Origin: Raskinella chloraquaticus (SeqCode)
GTDB taxonomy: Bacteria; Pseudomonadota; Alphaproteobacteria; Rhizobiales; UBA4765
Assembly (NCBI GenBank): GCA_002365175.1
Contig: DEZK01000044.1
Span: 1 to 20,647, forward strand
DNA: 20,647 nt
Reading direction: 5' to 3'
Part shown: piece by piece, positions 6,461-14,277 of the stretch
Numbering within the stretch: position 1 is the first letter of the stretch
How the letters are laid out: each line of letters opens with the position of its first letter
Position numbers and translations under genes: made by a program
The notes under the pieces: generated by a model
Database searches by the model: none
What the model saw: the letters and a program-made list of their open reading frames with translations, nothing else
Told to the model about the DNA's origin: nothing

Positions 6461-7774
6461 ATGAACAGGTCTCGTGGATCGTCAAAAGGTATGCAGGCAG
6501 GCCGCCGTCAATTCCTGGCGCTGAGCGCATCTGCCGCAGCGCTGACAGCGGCGCGCATGGCCTTTCCGTCCGGCGCTTTCGCGCAAGGCGCCGGCCCCGA
6601 GGTCAAGGGAACGAAGCTCGGCTACATAGCGCTGACCGATTCAGCTCCCCTCATCATCGCCAAGGAAAAGGGGTTCTTCGACAAGTTTGGTCTGCCCGAT
6701 ATGGATATCTCGAAGCAGGCCTCTTGGGGGGCTACGCGTGACAACATGGCGCTGGGAACCAAGGCCAATGGTATCGATGGCGCGCATATTCTGCGCCCCA
6801 AGGTCCACATGTACTCAGCCGGCACGGTGACACAGAACAACCAGAAGCTGCCAATGTATACGCTGCTCAACCTCAATTATGATTGCCAGGGCATTTCGGT
6901 CTCAAACGAATACAAGGACCTGAACATCCAGAAGGATGCCTCGCCGCTGCGCGAGGCATTCGCCCGCAAGAAGGCGGCCGGCAAGGAACTGACAGCGGCA
7001 ATGACCTTTCCCGGGGGCACGCATGATGTCTGGATCCGCTACTGGCTGGCGGCTGGCGGCATCGATCCGGACAACGACATCAAGGTCATCGTCGTGCCGC
7101 CACCGCAGATGGTCGCCAACATGAAGGTTGGAACCATGGATTGCTTCTGCGTCGGCGAGCCGTGGAACGAGCAGCTCGTCAACCAGAACATCGGCTATAC
7201 GGCGCTGACGACGGGCGAGTTGTGGGGTGGTCACCCTGAAAAGGCGCTTGGCATGCGCGCTGAATGGGTGGATGCCAACCCCAAGGCGACCTTAGCCATC
7301 ATGATGGCCACCATGGAAGCACAGCAGTGGTGCGAAAAAGCCGAAAACAAGCAGGAAATGGCTGAAATTGTCGGCCGGCGGCAATGGTTCAATGTGCCGG
7401 TCGGCGATATCATCGGGCGGATCAAGGGTGACATCAACTATGGCCTCGGCCGGAAGGTCACAGACACCGGCCTTGCCATGAAGTTCTGGGGCAAGAATGG
7501 CGAAGTGTCCTACCCCTATAAGAGCCATGATGCGTGGTTTGTTGCCGAGAATATGCGGTGGGGAAAGTTTCCGCTGACGATGGATGCCAAAGCGCTCATC
7601 GACAAGACCAACCGCGCCGATCTGTGGCGTGAGGCAGCCAAGCAAATCGGTCTGGCCGATGCGCCGAGCGGCGACAGCCGTGGTGTCGAGACCTTCTTCG
7701 ACGGCGTGAAATTCGATCCTGCCGATCCCATGGGCTATCTCAAATCCCTCAAAATCAAGCGGGCTGCCGTTTAA
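6461..7774 (+). CDS. nrtA: Nitrate ABC transporter, Tat-exported binding protein
   Basis: The 437-residue protein is of the NrtA/CmpA family that binds nitrate (or nitrite or bicarbonate) in the periplasm. The N-terminus has a twin-arginine signal: Arg15-Arg16 in GRRQFLALSA, a hydrophobic stretch and a cut near FAQG at 40-43, so the protein is probably folded before export. Family blocks include LGYIALTDSAPLIIAKEKGFF at 53-73, ASWGATRDNMALG at 87-99 and FPGGTHDVWIRYWLAAGGIDP at 183-203. Trp89 and His188 align with residues that, as I recall, contact nitrate in Synechocystis NrtA. The ATG at 6461 is supported by AGAAGGA 8 nt upstream; the frame opens earlier at 6383. It is the first gene of an operon leading to nitrate and nitrite reductases, which favours nitrate as substrate. 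Confidence 0.92.
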   Translation: MNRSRGSSKGMQAGRRQFLALSASAAALTAARMAFPSGAFAQGAGPEVKGTKLGYIALTDSAPLIIAKEKGFFDKFGLPDMDISKQASWGATRDNMALGTKANGIDGAHILRPKVHMYSAGTVTQNNQKLPMYTLLNLNYDCQGISVSNEYKDLNIQKDASPLREAFARKKAAGKELTAAMTFPGGTHDVWIRYWLAAGGIDPDNDIKVIVVPPPQMVANMKVGTMDCFCVGEPWNEQLVNQNIGYTALTTGELWGGHPEKALGMRAEWVDANPKATLAIMMATMEAQQWCEKAENKQEMAEIVGRRQWFNVPVGDIIGRIKGDINYGLGRKVTDTGLAMKFWGKNGEVSYPYKSHDAWFVAENMRWGKFPLTMDAKALIDKTNRADLWREAAKQIGLADAPSGDSRGVETFFDGVKFDPADPMGYLKSLKIKRAAV

Positions 7775-7788
7775 TTGGACAATTTTTG

Positions 7789-7821
7789 ATCGCCGTATGT
7801 TTTTTGGGCAGATGCGGCGAT
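7789..7821 (+). repeat. Intercistronic hairpin after nrtA
   Basis: ATCGCCGTAT (7789-7798) can pair with ATGCGGCGAT (7812-7821), a 10-bp stem with one G-T wobble and a 13-nt loop. It starts 15 nt after the nrtA stop, in the 185-bp gap before nrtB. There is no T-run after the stem (the Ts are in the loop), so it is more likely to stabilise nrtA mRNA or cause partial termination than to end the operon. Binding-protein genes often need more product than their permease genes, which fits such a device. Confidence 0.5.
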
Positions 7822-7959
7822 GCTGAGGAATCCAATCTTCCGGTTTTGCAGCGAAGAGGCGGATAAGCGCACACTTGGCCGTTGGCATGGAGTTTGAATG
7901 TCGGACCATAAGCGACGCGGTTGTACGGCCCGTCAAACGGCGGATAGAGGATCGGCGGC

Positions 7960-8868
7960 ATGACATTGGCAAGCACTGGTGATGGCTATGCTCACACTTC
8001 AGCGCCGGCGACGGCTAACCCGCGAAAGGTGCTGAATAACGCGGTCGCGGTCTCGCCGGCGTTTTCCTTGGGCCGCAGGGCAATGCGCGCCTGGATATGG
8101 ACGCTGCAGAATGCTCTGCCTCCTGCCCTCACGACCGCCCTGCTGCTTCTCATCTGGCAGATTGCCTTTTCTCAGCCCGGCGCATCACTGCCCACGCCCA
8201 GTATCGTGTGGAGCGAATCGAAAGACCTGATCCTGCAACCCTTTTATTGGGCCGGATCCCAGGATATCGGGCTTGGCTGGCGTATTCTTACCTCCCTGCA
8301 GCGGGTAGCGGTCGGCTTCGGGCTGGCGGCAATCGCCGGCATCGCCATCGGCGCCCTGATCGGGCAGTCCATCTGGGCGATGCGCGGGCTTGATCCGATC
8401 TTCCAGGTGTTGCGCACGGTTCCCCCGCTTGCCTGGCTGCCCATTTCGCTCGCGGCCTTCCGTGATGCCAATCCATCCGCGATCTTCGTGATCTTCATCA
8501 CGTCCATCTGGCCGATCTTGATCAACACGGCGGTCGGCATCCGCAACGTGCCGCAGGATTATCGCAATGTCGCTGCGGTGCTTCGCCTCAACACCCTGGA
8601 GCTTTTCTTCAAGGTGATGCTGCCTTCAGCGGCGCCCTATATCTTCACCGGGCTGCGCATTGGTATCGGTCTGTCATGGCTGGCGATCGTTGCGGCTGAA
8701 ATGCTGACAGGCGGTGTTGGCATCGGATTTTTCATCTGGGACGCCTGGAATTCATCCAAACTGCCCGACATCGTGGTCGCGCTCGTCTATATCGGCGTTG
8801 TCGGCTTTGTCCTTGATCGCCTGGTGTCTGCCGCAGGGCGTTTCGTCACGCGCAGCGCAACGCCCTGA
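7960..8868 (+). CDS. nrtB: Nitrate ABC transporter, permease
   Basis: The 302-residue inner-membrane permease is of the NrtB/SsuC/TauC type. After a polar N-terminal region of about 45 residues there are hydrophobic segments at roughly 54-70, 114-135, 152-166, 173-192, 232-250 and 270-286. The cytoplasmic coupling loop lies at about 201-228 (YRNVAAVLRLNTLELFF, then KVMLPSAAPYI). The start at 7960 has GAGG 9 nt upstream. It is separated from nrtA by an unusually long 185-bp gap for this operon but only 10 bp from the ATPase gene that follows, so it should form one importer with its neighbours. Confidence 0.92.
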   Translation: MTLASTGDGYAHTSAPATANPRKVLNNAVAVSPAFSLGRRAMRAWIWTLQNALPPALTTALLLLIWQIAFSQPGASLPTPSIVWSESKDLILQPFYWAGSQDIGLGWRILTSLQRVAVGFGLAAIAGIAIGALIGQSIWAMRGLDPIFQVLRTVPPLAWLPISLAAFRDANPSAIFVIFITSIWPILINTAVGIRNVPQDYRNVAAVLRLNTLELFFKVMLPSAAPYIFTGLRIGIGLSWLAIVAAEMLTGGVGIGFFIWDAWNSSKLPDIVVALVYIGVVGFVLDRLVSAAGRFVTRSATP

Positions 8869-8878
8869 AGGAGCGGTG

Positions 8879-9688
8879 ATGTCAAAGGACAGCGACCCCT
8901 ATCTCAAGCTTGATCACATCGCCAAAAGCTTTCAGCGGGGCTCGACGACAACCGAAGTTCTGCGCGATATTCATCTGTCCATCGCCAATGGCGAGTATAT
9001 CTCGATCATTGGTCATTCCGGCTGTGGAAAATCGACGCTACTGAACATTATCGGCGGGTTGACGCCGGTGACCAAAGGCGCCGTGCTGTTGCAGAACCGC
9101 GAGGTCAACAGCCCCGGCCCTGAGCGGGCCATCGTCTTCCAGAACCATTCGCTGCTGCCCTGGCTCAGCGTCTACGACAACGTGGCGATAGCGGTGAACA
9201 AGGTGTTTTCCGGCCGCAAGAGCCGGGCGGAGCGCGACGAATGGATCAAGCATAATCTGGCGCTCGTCCACATGAGCCATGCCCTGGAGAAATTCCCCTC
9301 GGAATTGTCAGGCGGCATGAAGCAGCGCGTCGGCATTGCCCGCGCGCTGTCGCTTGAGCCGAAGATCCTCCTTCTTGATGAGCCTTTTGGCGCGCTCGAC
9401 GCGCTGACGCGCGCCCACCTCCAGGATTCGGTGATGGAGATTCATTCCCGGCTGAAGAACACGATGATCATGATCACGCATGATGTCGATGAGGCGGTCC
9501 TGCTTTCCAATCGCATCGTCATGATGACCAACGGGCCGGCGGCAACCATCGGCGAGGTCCTGACCGTTCCGCTCGCACGCCCCCGTGATCGGCTCGCGCT
9601 CGTCAGCGATGCGACCTATACCCAATGTCGCGCGGCGGTGATCGAATTCCTCTATGCGCGCCACAAGGCGCCCTCGCTGGTCGCCTGA
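8879..9688 (+). CDS. nrtD: Nitrate ABC transporter, ATPase
   Basis: The 269-residue ATPase has a complete motif set: Walker A GHSGCGKS at 45-52, Q-loop Gln88, signature LSGGMKQ at 143-149, Walker B ILLLDEPF at 163-170 and switch His201. Length and motifs match NrtD/SsuB-type subunits; there is no C-terminal binding-protein-like domain as in cyanobacterial NrtC, so a homodimer of this subunit probably drives the importer. I chose the ATG at 8879 because it begins the conserved N-terminus and AAGGAG lies just upstream; the frame is open from 8714 inside nrtB. It is followed after 2 bp by the reductase gene, which ties transport to reduction. Confidence 0.92.
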   Translation: MSKDSDPYLKLDHIAKSFQRGSTTTEVLRDIHLSIANGEYISIIGHSGCGKSTLLNIIGGLTPVTKGAVLLQNREVNSPGPERAIVFQNHSLLPWLSVYDNVAIAVNKVFSGRKSRAERDEWIKHNLALVHMSHALEKFPSELSGGMKQRVGIARALSLEPKILLLDEPFGALDALTRAHLQDSVMEIHSRLKNTMIMITHDVDEAVLLSNRIVMMTNGPAATIGEVLTVPLARPRDRLALVSDATYTQCRAAVIEFLYARHKAPSLVA

Positions 9689-9690
9689 CC

Positions 9691-10938
9691 ATGGCGACCG
9701 AGCCGTTACGCGAGCGCCTGCGGCTTGTCATTATCGGCAATGGCATGGCCTCGCTGCGCCTGGTGGAGCAGATCATCGCGCGGGCGCCTCACCGTTTCAC
9801 CCTCACGGTTCTCGGTGCCGAGGCATCGCCTGCCTATAATCGTGTTTTGTTGTCCTCCCTGCTTGCCGGCGACAATGACGATGATGGCGTCCAGTTGAGA
9901 AGCCGTGACTGGTATGCCGCGCAGGGTGTCCGCCTTATCTGTGGCGCCACCGTCCAAAGCATCGATACCGTTGCCAAGGTGGCGGTAACAGCCGAGGGAA
10001 CGCGCCATAACTACGACCAATTGGTGTTTGCCGTCGGCTCGCAGGCGATCCGTCTGCCGGTGCCGGGCGCTGACCTGCCTGGCGTCATGGTGTTCCGCGC
10101 GCTTGACGATGTCGCGGCGATGAAAGCGTCGGTGCAGCCCGGATACGCCGCCGTTGTGATTGGCGGCGGGCTCCTCGGCATCGAGGCGGCATCCGGCTTG
10201 GCCCGTCGCGGCGCGAAGGTGACGCTGCTCCACGTCATGGACCGGCTCATGGAGCGCCAGCTTGATGCGCGCGGCGCAGCCTTCCTGCTCGATGCCCTGC
10301 GCCGGCGTGGTATCCGCGTCATTCTCAAGGCGCAGACGCAAGCAATCACCGGCGACAGCACAGTGGATGGCGTTCTCCTTGCCGATGGCGGGAAGATAGC
10401 AGCCGACCTGGTGGTGATGGCGGTCGGCATCAAACCCAACGCAGCACTTGCCAGGGCCGCTGGCGTGGCAGTCGGGCGCGGCATCATCGTCGATGACCAG
10501 ATGGCGACGAATGTGGCGGATATCTTCGCCATCGGCGAGTGTGCCGAACATCGCGGCATCGTCCACGGGCTGATCGAACCCGCCTATGCGCAGGCCGACG
10601 TGCTTGCCAGCTGCCTTTGTGGCGAGCCGGCTGCCTTTGCCGGCATGGCGCCTGCCACCAATCTCAAGGTCTCTGGCGTGCCGGTGTTTTCTGCCGGCGA
10701 TATGTCAAGCGACAGTGATAGCGTCAGCAGCGCCGTCATCGAGGCGCGGGCGAACGGGACATACCGCCGCCTGGTGTTTTCAGGCGACCGCCTGATCGGT
10801 TGCGTTCTGGTCGGCGATACCGAGGACGGGCTGTGGTACCGCGACCTTATTCGCTCGGGTTTATCCATCGCAGCAATGCGCCTCGACCTCATTCATGGGC
10901 GCGCCTTCGTGTCTCACATGTCAGAGAAAGCGGCGTGA
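9691..10938 (+). CDS. FAD-dependent NAD(P)H reductase, stand-alone NirB N-terminal-like module
   Basis: The 415-residue protein matches only the first part of the NADH-dependent nitrite reductase large subunit (NirB/NasB). It has an FAD dinucleotide motif at 14-21 (IIGNGMAS), the NirB-type AYNRVLLSSLL at 48-58, an NAD(P)H motif GGGLLGIEAA at 158-167, the second FAD motif IGECAEHRGIVHGL at 281-294 and the NirB-like LKVSGVPVFSAGD at 325-337. The BFD [2Fe-2S] and siroheme domains that follow in NirB are absent; the protein ends soon after. It probably passes electrons from NAD(P)H to a partner, most simply the BFD domain at the C-terminus of NasA. It starts 2 bp after nrtD and ends 1 bp before nirA, so stoichiometric expression is likely. 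A rubredoxin or ferredoxin partner is an alternative. Confidence 0.85.
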   Translation: MATEPLRERLRLVIIGNGMASLRLVEQIIARAPHRFTLTVLGAEASPAYNRVLLSSLLAGDNDDDGVQLRSRDWYAAQGVRLICGATVQSIDTVAKVAVTAEGTRHNYDQLVFAVGSQAIRLPVPGADLPGVMVFRALDDVAAMKASVQPGYAAVVIGGGLLGIEAASGLARRGAKVTLLHVMDRLMERQLDARGAAFLLDALRRRGIRVILKAQTQAITGDSTVDGVLLADGGKIAADLVVMAVGIKPNAALARAAGVAVGRGIIVDDQMATNVADIFAIGECAEHRGIVHGLIEPAYAQADVLASCLCGEPAAFAGMAPATNLKVSGVPVFSAGDMSSDSDSVSSAVIEARANGTYRRLVFSGDRLIGCVLVGDTEDGLWYRDLIRSGLSIAAMRLDLIHGRAFVSHMSEKAA

Positions 10939-10939
10939 C

Positions 10940-12691
10940 ATGAGCAGCGATTTTTCTGGTGAACAGAAGCGCTATCTCGAAGGGTTTGCGGCCGGCATCG
11001 GGGCTGGCATGTTGGCGGGCAAAGCGCCGGTTGCGCCTGCAGGTCCGGCCGGACCCGATGCGATCCACACGGCCGCTCAGGACAGCGTGACGGCGGGCGG
11101 CGGCAAGCTGGCTGATCAGGAGAAATGGAAGCGGGCCGAACACCCCTTCGATGCCTATGCGCGCTTCAAGGCACAGTCGCGCCGCAACGAGGCACCGAAG
11201 CCGGAGGATAATTTTCGCTGGCGCTATTATGGCCTGTTCTATGTGGCGCCAACGCAGACGAGCTATATGTGCCGGCTGCGCATTCCCAACGGCATCCTGC
11301 GCCATTGGCAGTTCGCCGGCGTTGCCGACATCGCCGAGCGTCATGGTGGCCCCTACGTCCATGTAACGACGCGCGCCAATCTGCAACTGCGCGAGATTGC
11401 ACCCTCAAGCGGGGCGGCGGTGGTGGAAGCGGTCGAGAATCTCGGATTGAGCACCCGCGGCTCGGGGGCTGATAACATCCGCAACGTCACCGGGGGCGCG
11501 ACGGCGGGGATCGACGGGCAGGAAATTGCCGACACCAGGCAGCTTGCCAGCGACTGGCACAAGCATATTCTCAATGACCGCTCGCTTTATGGTTTGCCGC
11601 GCAAATTCAACGTCGCCTTCGACGGTGGCGGGATCATCGCCACGCTGGAAGAGACCAATGATATCGGCTTTCAAGCGGTTCAACTCAGAGCAAAGGACAA
11701 CGGCGATAAACAATTGATGTGGCGTGTGACGCTGGGCGGGATCACCGGCCACAAGGATCTGGCGCGTGCCACCGGTCTGTTCTGCACGAGCGAAGACTGT
11801 ATCACGGTGGCGGACGCCATTGTGCGCGTGTTCATTTCGCATGGCACGCGCACTGATCGTACCAAAGCACGGCTCAAATATCTCCTCGATGCGTGGGGCT
11901 TCGAGCGCTTTCTGGGCGAGGTGGAAACGCTCCTCGACAGGAAGCTTACCCGCCTCAGCGAAAGCGATCTTCTTCCGCGCCCGCCAATTGATCGTCAGGC
12001 CCATATCGGCGTGCGGGCGCAGAAGCAGGCAGGGTTGAACTGGATTGGTGTTCATTGTCCGGTAGGCAAGCTCAGCGTCGACCAGGTGCGTGGACTGGCG
12101 ATGCTCGCCAAGCGCTACGGCGATGGCGATATCCGCCTCACCGTCTGGCAAAACCTGCTGATGTCAGGCGTGCGCGACGGCGATGTCGAGGCGGTGATAG
12201 CCGGTCTTGGCGCGCTCGGCCTTTCGGCGAGCGCCAGCACGCTGGCTTCGGGGCTGGTCGCCTGCACCGGCAAGACGGGATGCAAATTCGCCGCTGCCTA
12301 CACCAAGGAAGACGCAGTGAGGATCGCCGCGAGCCTTGACCAGAAGCTTGTGCTCGACCAGCCGGTCAATATTCATGTCACCGGCTGTCATCACTCGTGC
12401 GCCCAGCATTATATCGGCGATATCGGGCTCGTCGGGGCGCCAGTGCCGGTCAACGATGAGGGCGATACGATTGAGGGCTACGATATCATTGTCGGCGGCG
12501 GCTTCGCCGATCAGGCGAGGATCGGACGCCTGCTATGGCCGAAGGTGCCGGCAGGCAAGGCCGCCGGCCATGTCGAGCGCCTGCTGAGGGCGTGGCAAGC
12601 GCACCGCACATCCCCGGACGAAAGCTTCCACGCCTTCACCCATCGCGTTGATGACGAGACGCTGAAGGCACTTGCGGGCGGTGCGTCATGA
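10940..12691 (+). CDS. nirA: Assimilatory nitrite reductase, siroheme/[4Fe-4S] (NirA type)
   Basis: The 583-residue enzyme reduces nitrite to ammonium with six electrons in the cytoplasm. The siroheme/[4Fe-4S] ligands are visible as C442-x5-C448 (CTGKTGC) and C483-x3-C487 (GCHHSC), the standard spacing. Two ferredoxin-like half-repeats are present, with HVTTRANLQLREI at 141-153 and IRLTVWQNLLMSGV at 398-411. This is the ferredoxin/NirA class rather than the NirBD class, and no nirD-like gene is present. An N-terminal extension of about 90 residues precedes the first repeat. Sulfite reduction is an alternative for the family, but the operon favours nitrite. The ATG at 10940 follows the preceding stop by 1 bp; its own stop overlaps the flavoprotein start by 4 bp. 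The electron donor is probably that flavoprotein. Confidence 0.9.
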   Translation: MSSDFSGEQKRYLEGFAAGIGAGMLAGKAPVAPAGPAGPDAIHTAAQDSVTAGGGKLADQEKWKRAEHPFDAYARFKAQSRRNEAPKPEDNFRWRYYGLFYVAPTQTSYMCRLRIPNGILRHWQFAGVADIAERHGGPYVHVTTRANLQLREIAPSSGAAVVEAVENLGLSTRGSGADNIRNVTGGATAGIDGQEIADTRQLASDWHKHILNDRSLYGLPRKFNVAFDGGGIIATLEETNDIGFQAVQLRAKDNGDKQLMWRVTLGGITGHKDLARATGLFCTSEDCITVADAIVRVFISHGTRTDRTKARLKYLLDAWGFERFLGEVETLLDRKLTRLSESDLLPRPPIDRQAHIGVRAQKQAGLNWIGVHCPVGKLSVDQVRGLAMLAKRYGDGDIRLTVWQNLLMSGVRDGDVEAVIAGLGALGLSASASTLASGLVACTGKTGCKFAAAYTKEDAVRIAASLDQKLVLDQPVNIHVTGCHHSCAQHYIGDIGLVGAPVPVNDEGDTIEGYDIIVGGGFADQARIGRLLWPKVPAGKAAGHVERLLRAWQAHRTSPDESFHAFTHRVDDETLKALAGGAS

Positions 12692-14277
12692 CGATCAATT
12701 TGCCGCTGGTCAAAAGTTACGATCTTCTGCCCGAGACAGCGCCGTTCGAGGCCGCCCAGCGCGCCTGGCTGAGCGGTTTTTTCGCCGGCTATCTGAAGCT
12801 TGATACGGCAGCCGTGACGGCGCTGGCTCCCGGCGAGGTTTCGGCCCTTCTGAACGAACCGCCAGCCGAAGCTGACGATGCGCCCTGGCATGATCCGGCC
12901 ATGGAGATTGCCGAGCGGCTGAAACGCGCCGAGGGGCGCTCCGTCAGGCAGAAATTGTTTGCCGCCATGGCGCAGCAGGATTGCGGCCAGTGCGGCTATG
13001 TGTGCGCCACCTATTCCGCAGCGCTCGCCTCAGGGAGCGAAGCGCGGCTCAACCTGTGCGCTCCCGGCGGCAAGGAGACACTCAGGGCGATCAAATCGCT
13101 GATGCAGGATGGCGCGGGGGCTGCGGTTCAGGCTGCCCCGGTTGCAGCGAACGCGCCACCCGCCAGGGGAATGTCACGCGACAATCCGACCGAGGTGCGG
13201 TTTTTATCCCGGCGCAAGCTGAACGGAGAAGGGTCGCAGAAGGAGACATACCACATCGAATTCGACCTTTCGGGCAGCGGTGTGTCGTATGTGGTTGGTG
13301 ACAGTTTCGGTGTTTTTGCCGACAATGATCCGCGACTGGCTGACGCGATCATCGCCCTCATGGGCGCGCGACCCGATGCGCCGGTTGGCGGCTCAACGCT
13401 GCGTCACGCACTCATTCACGAGCGTGCGCTGGGGCCGGCGCCCGACACGTTGTTCCAGCTCATTTCGTTCGTGACGGGCGGCGCCCAGCGGGCAAAGGCT
13501 CAGGCGCTTGCCAAAGGTGATGATCCTGATGGTGACGCAGCGCTGCTCGACGTGCTTGGAACGCTGCACAAATTTGCCGGATTGAAGCTCAGTCCCGAGG
13601 CGTTTACTGAAGCCCTGGACCTCCTGCAGCCGCGCCTTTATTCGATCTCATCGTCGCCCAAAACCATTCCAGACCAGTTGTCACTGACGGTTGACAGCGT
13701 GCGCTACCGCCTCGGGCAACGCCAGCGCCATGGGCTGGCGTCAACCTTTCTGGCCGAGCGTGCGCTGCCGGGAGCGGCCATCAAAGCCTATGTACAAAAG
13801 GCCCATGACTTTGCCTTGCCCGCTGACATGGCAAAGCCGATCATCATGATCGGGCCTGGCACCGGCATCGCGCCCTTCCGCGCCTTCCTTCATGAGCGCA
13901 TCGCCTGCAGGGCGCCGGGGCGCAACTGGCTTTTCTTCGGCCATCAACGCTCAGCCTGCGATTTCTTCTATGCCGACGAACTGAATGCCATGAAATCGGC
14001 TGGGCATCTGCAGCGCCTGACACTTGCGTGGTCGCGGGACGGAAAAGACAAGATCTATGTGCAGGATCGCATGCGCGATAGCGGTTCCGAGTTATGGTCG
14101 TGGCTGAAGGACGGCGCGCACCTGTACGTCTGCGGCGATGCCAAACGCATGGCCAAGGATGTGGAGCGGGTTCTCGTTGATATCGCTGGCGCGCATGGAA
14201 AGATGAGCAGCGAGGACGCTGTTTCCTTCGTTGCCGGGCTGAAGAAGGCGGGCCGTTATCAAGCCGACGTCTATTGA
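12688..14277 (+). CDS. CysJ-like flavoprotein reductase with an N-terminal [4Fe-4S] motif and no FMN domain
   Basis: The 529-residue protein has an N-terminal segment beginning near PFEAAQRAWLSGFFAGY (19-35), then a likely [4Fe-4S] site C99-x2-C102-x3-C106-x17-C124. A ferredoxin-NADP-reductase module of the CysJ type follows: FAD motif RLYSISSSP at 316-324, NADPH motif GPGTGIAPFRAF at 389-400, VCGDAKRMAKDV at 481-492 and a terminal aromatic Tyr529 in GRYQADVY. The FMN flavodoxin domain of CysJ is missing; the Fe-S site probably takes its place as one-electron exit. As I recall, homologous modules are fused to the C-terminus of nitrate reductase in some gammaproteobacteria. It overlaps nirA by 4 bp and nasA by 1 bp, so it may serve either enzyme or both. 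Confidence 0.85.
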   Translation: MTINLPLVKSYDLLPETAPFEAAQRAWLSGFFAGYLKLDTAAVTALAPGEVSALLNEPPAEADDAPWHDPAMEIAERLKRAEGRSVRQKLFAAMAQQDCGQCGYVCATYSAALASGSEARLNLCAPGGKETLRAIKSLMQDGAGAAVQAAPVAANAPPARGMSRDNPTEVRFLSRRKLNGEGSQKETYHIEFDLSGSGVSYVVGDSFGVFADNDPRLADAIIALMGARPDAPVGGSTLRHALIHERALGPAPDTLFQLISFVTGGAQRAKAQALAKGDDPDGDAALLDVLGTLHKFAGLKLSPEAFTEALDLLQPRLYSISSSPKTIPDQLSLTVDSVRYRLGQRQRHGLASTFLAERALPGAAIKAYVQKAHDFALPADMAKPIIMIGPGTGIAPFRAFLHERIACRAPGRNWLFFGHQRSACDFFYADELNAMKSAGHLQRLTLAWSRDGKDKIYVQDRMRDSGSELWSWLKDGAHLYVCGDAKRMAKDVERVLVDIAGAHGKMSSEDAVSFVAGLKKAGRYQADVY

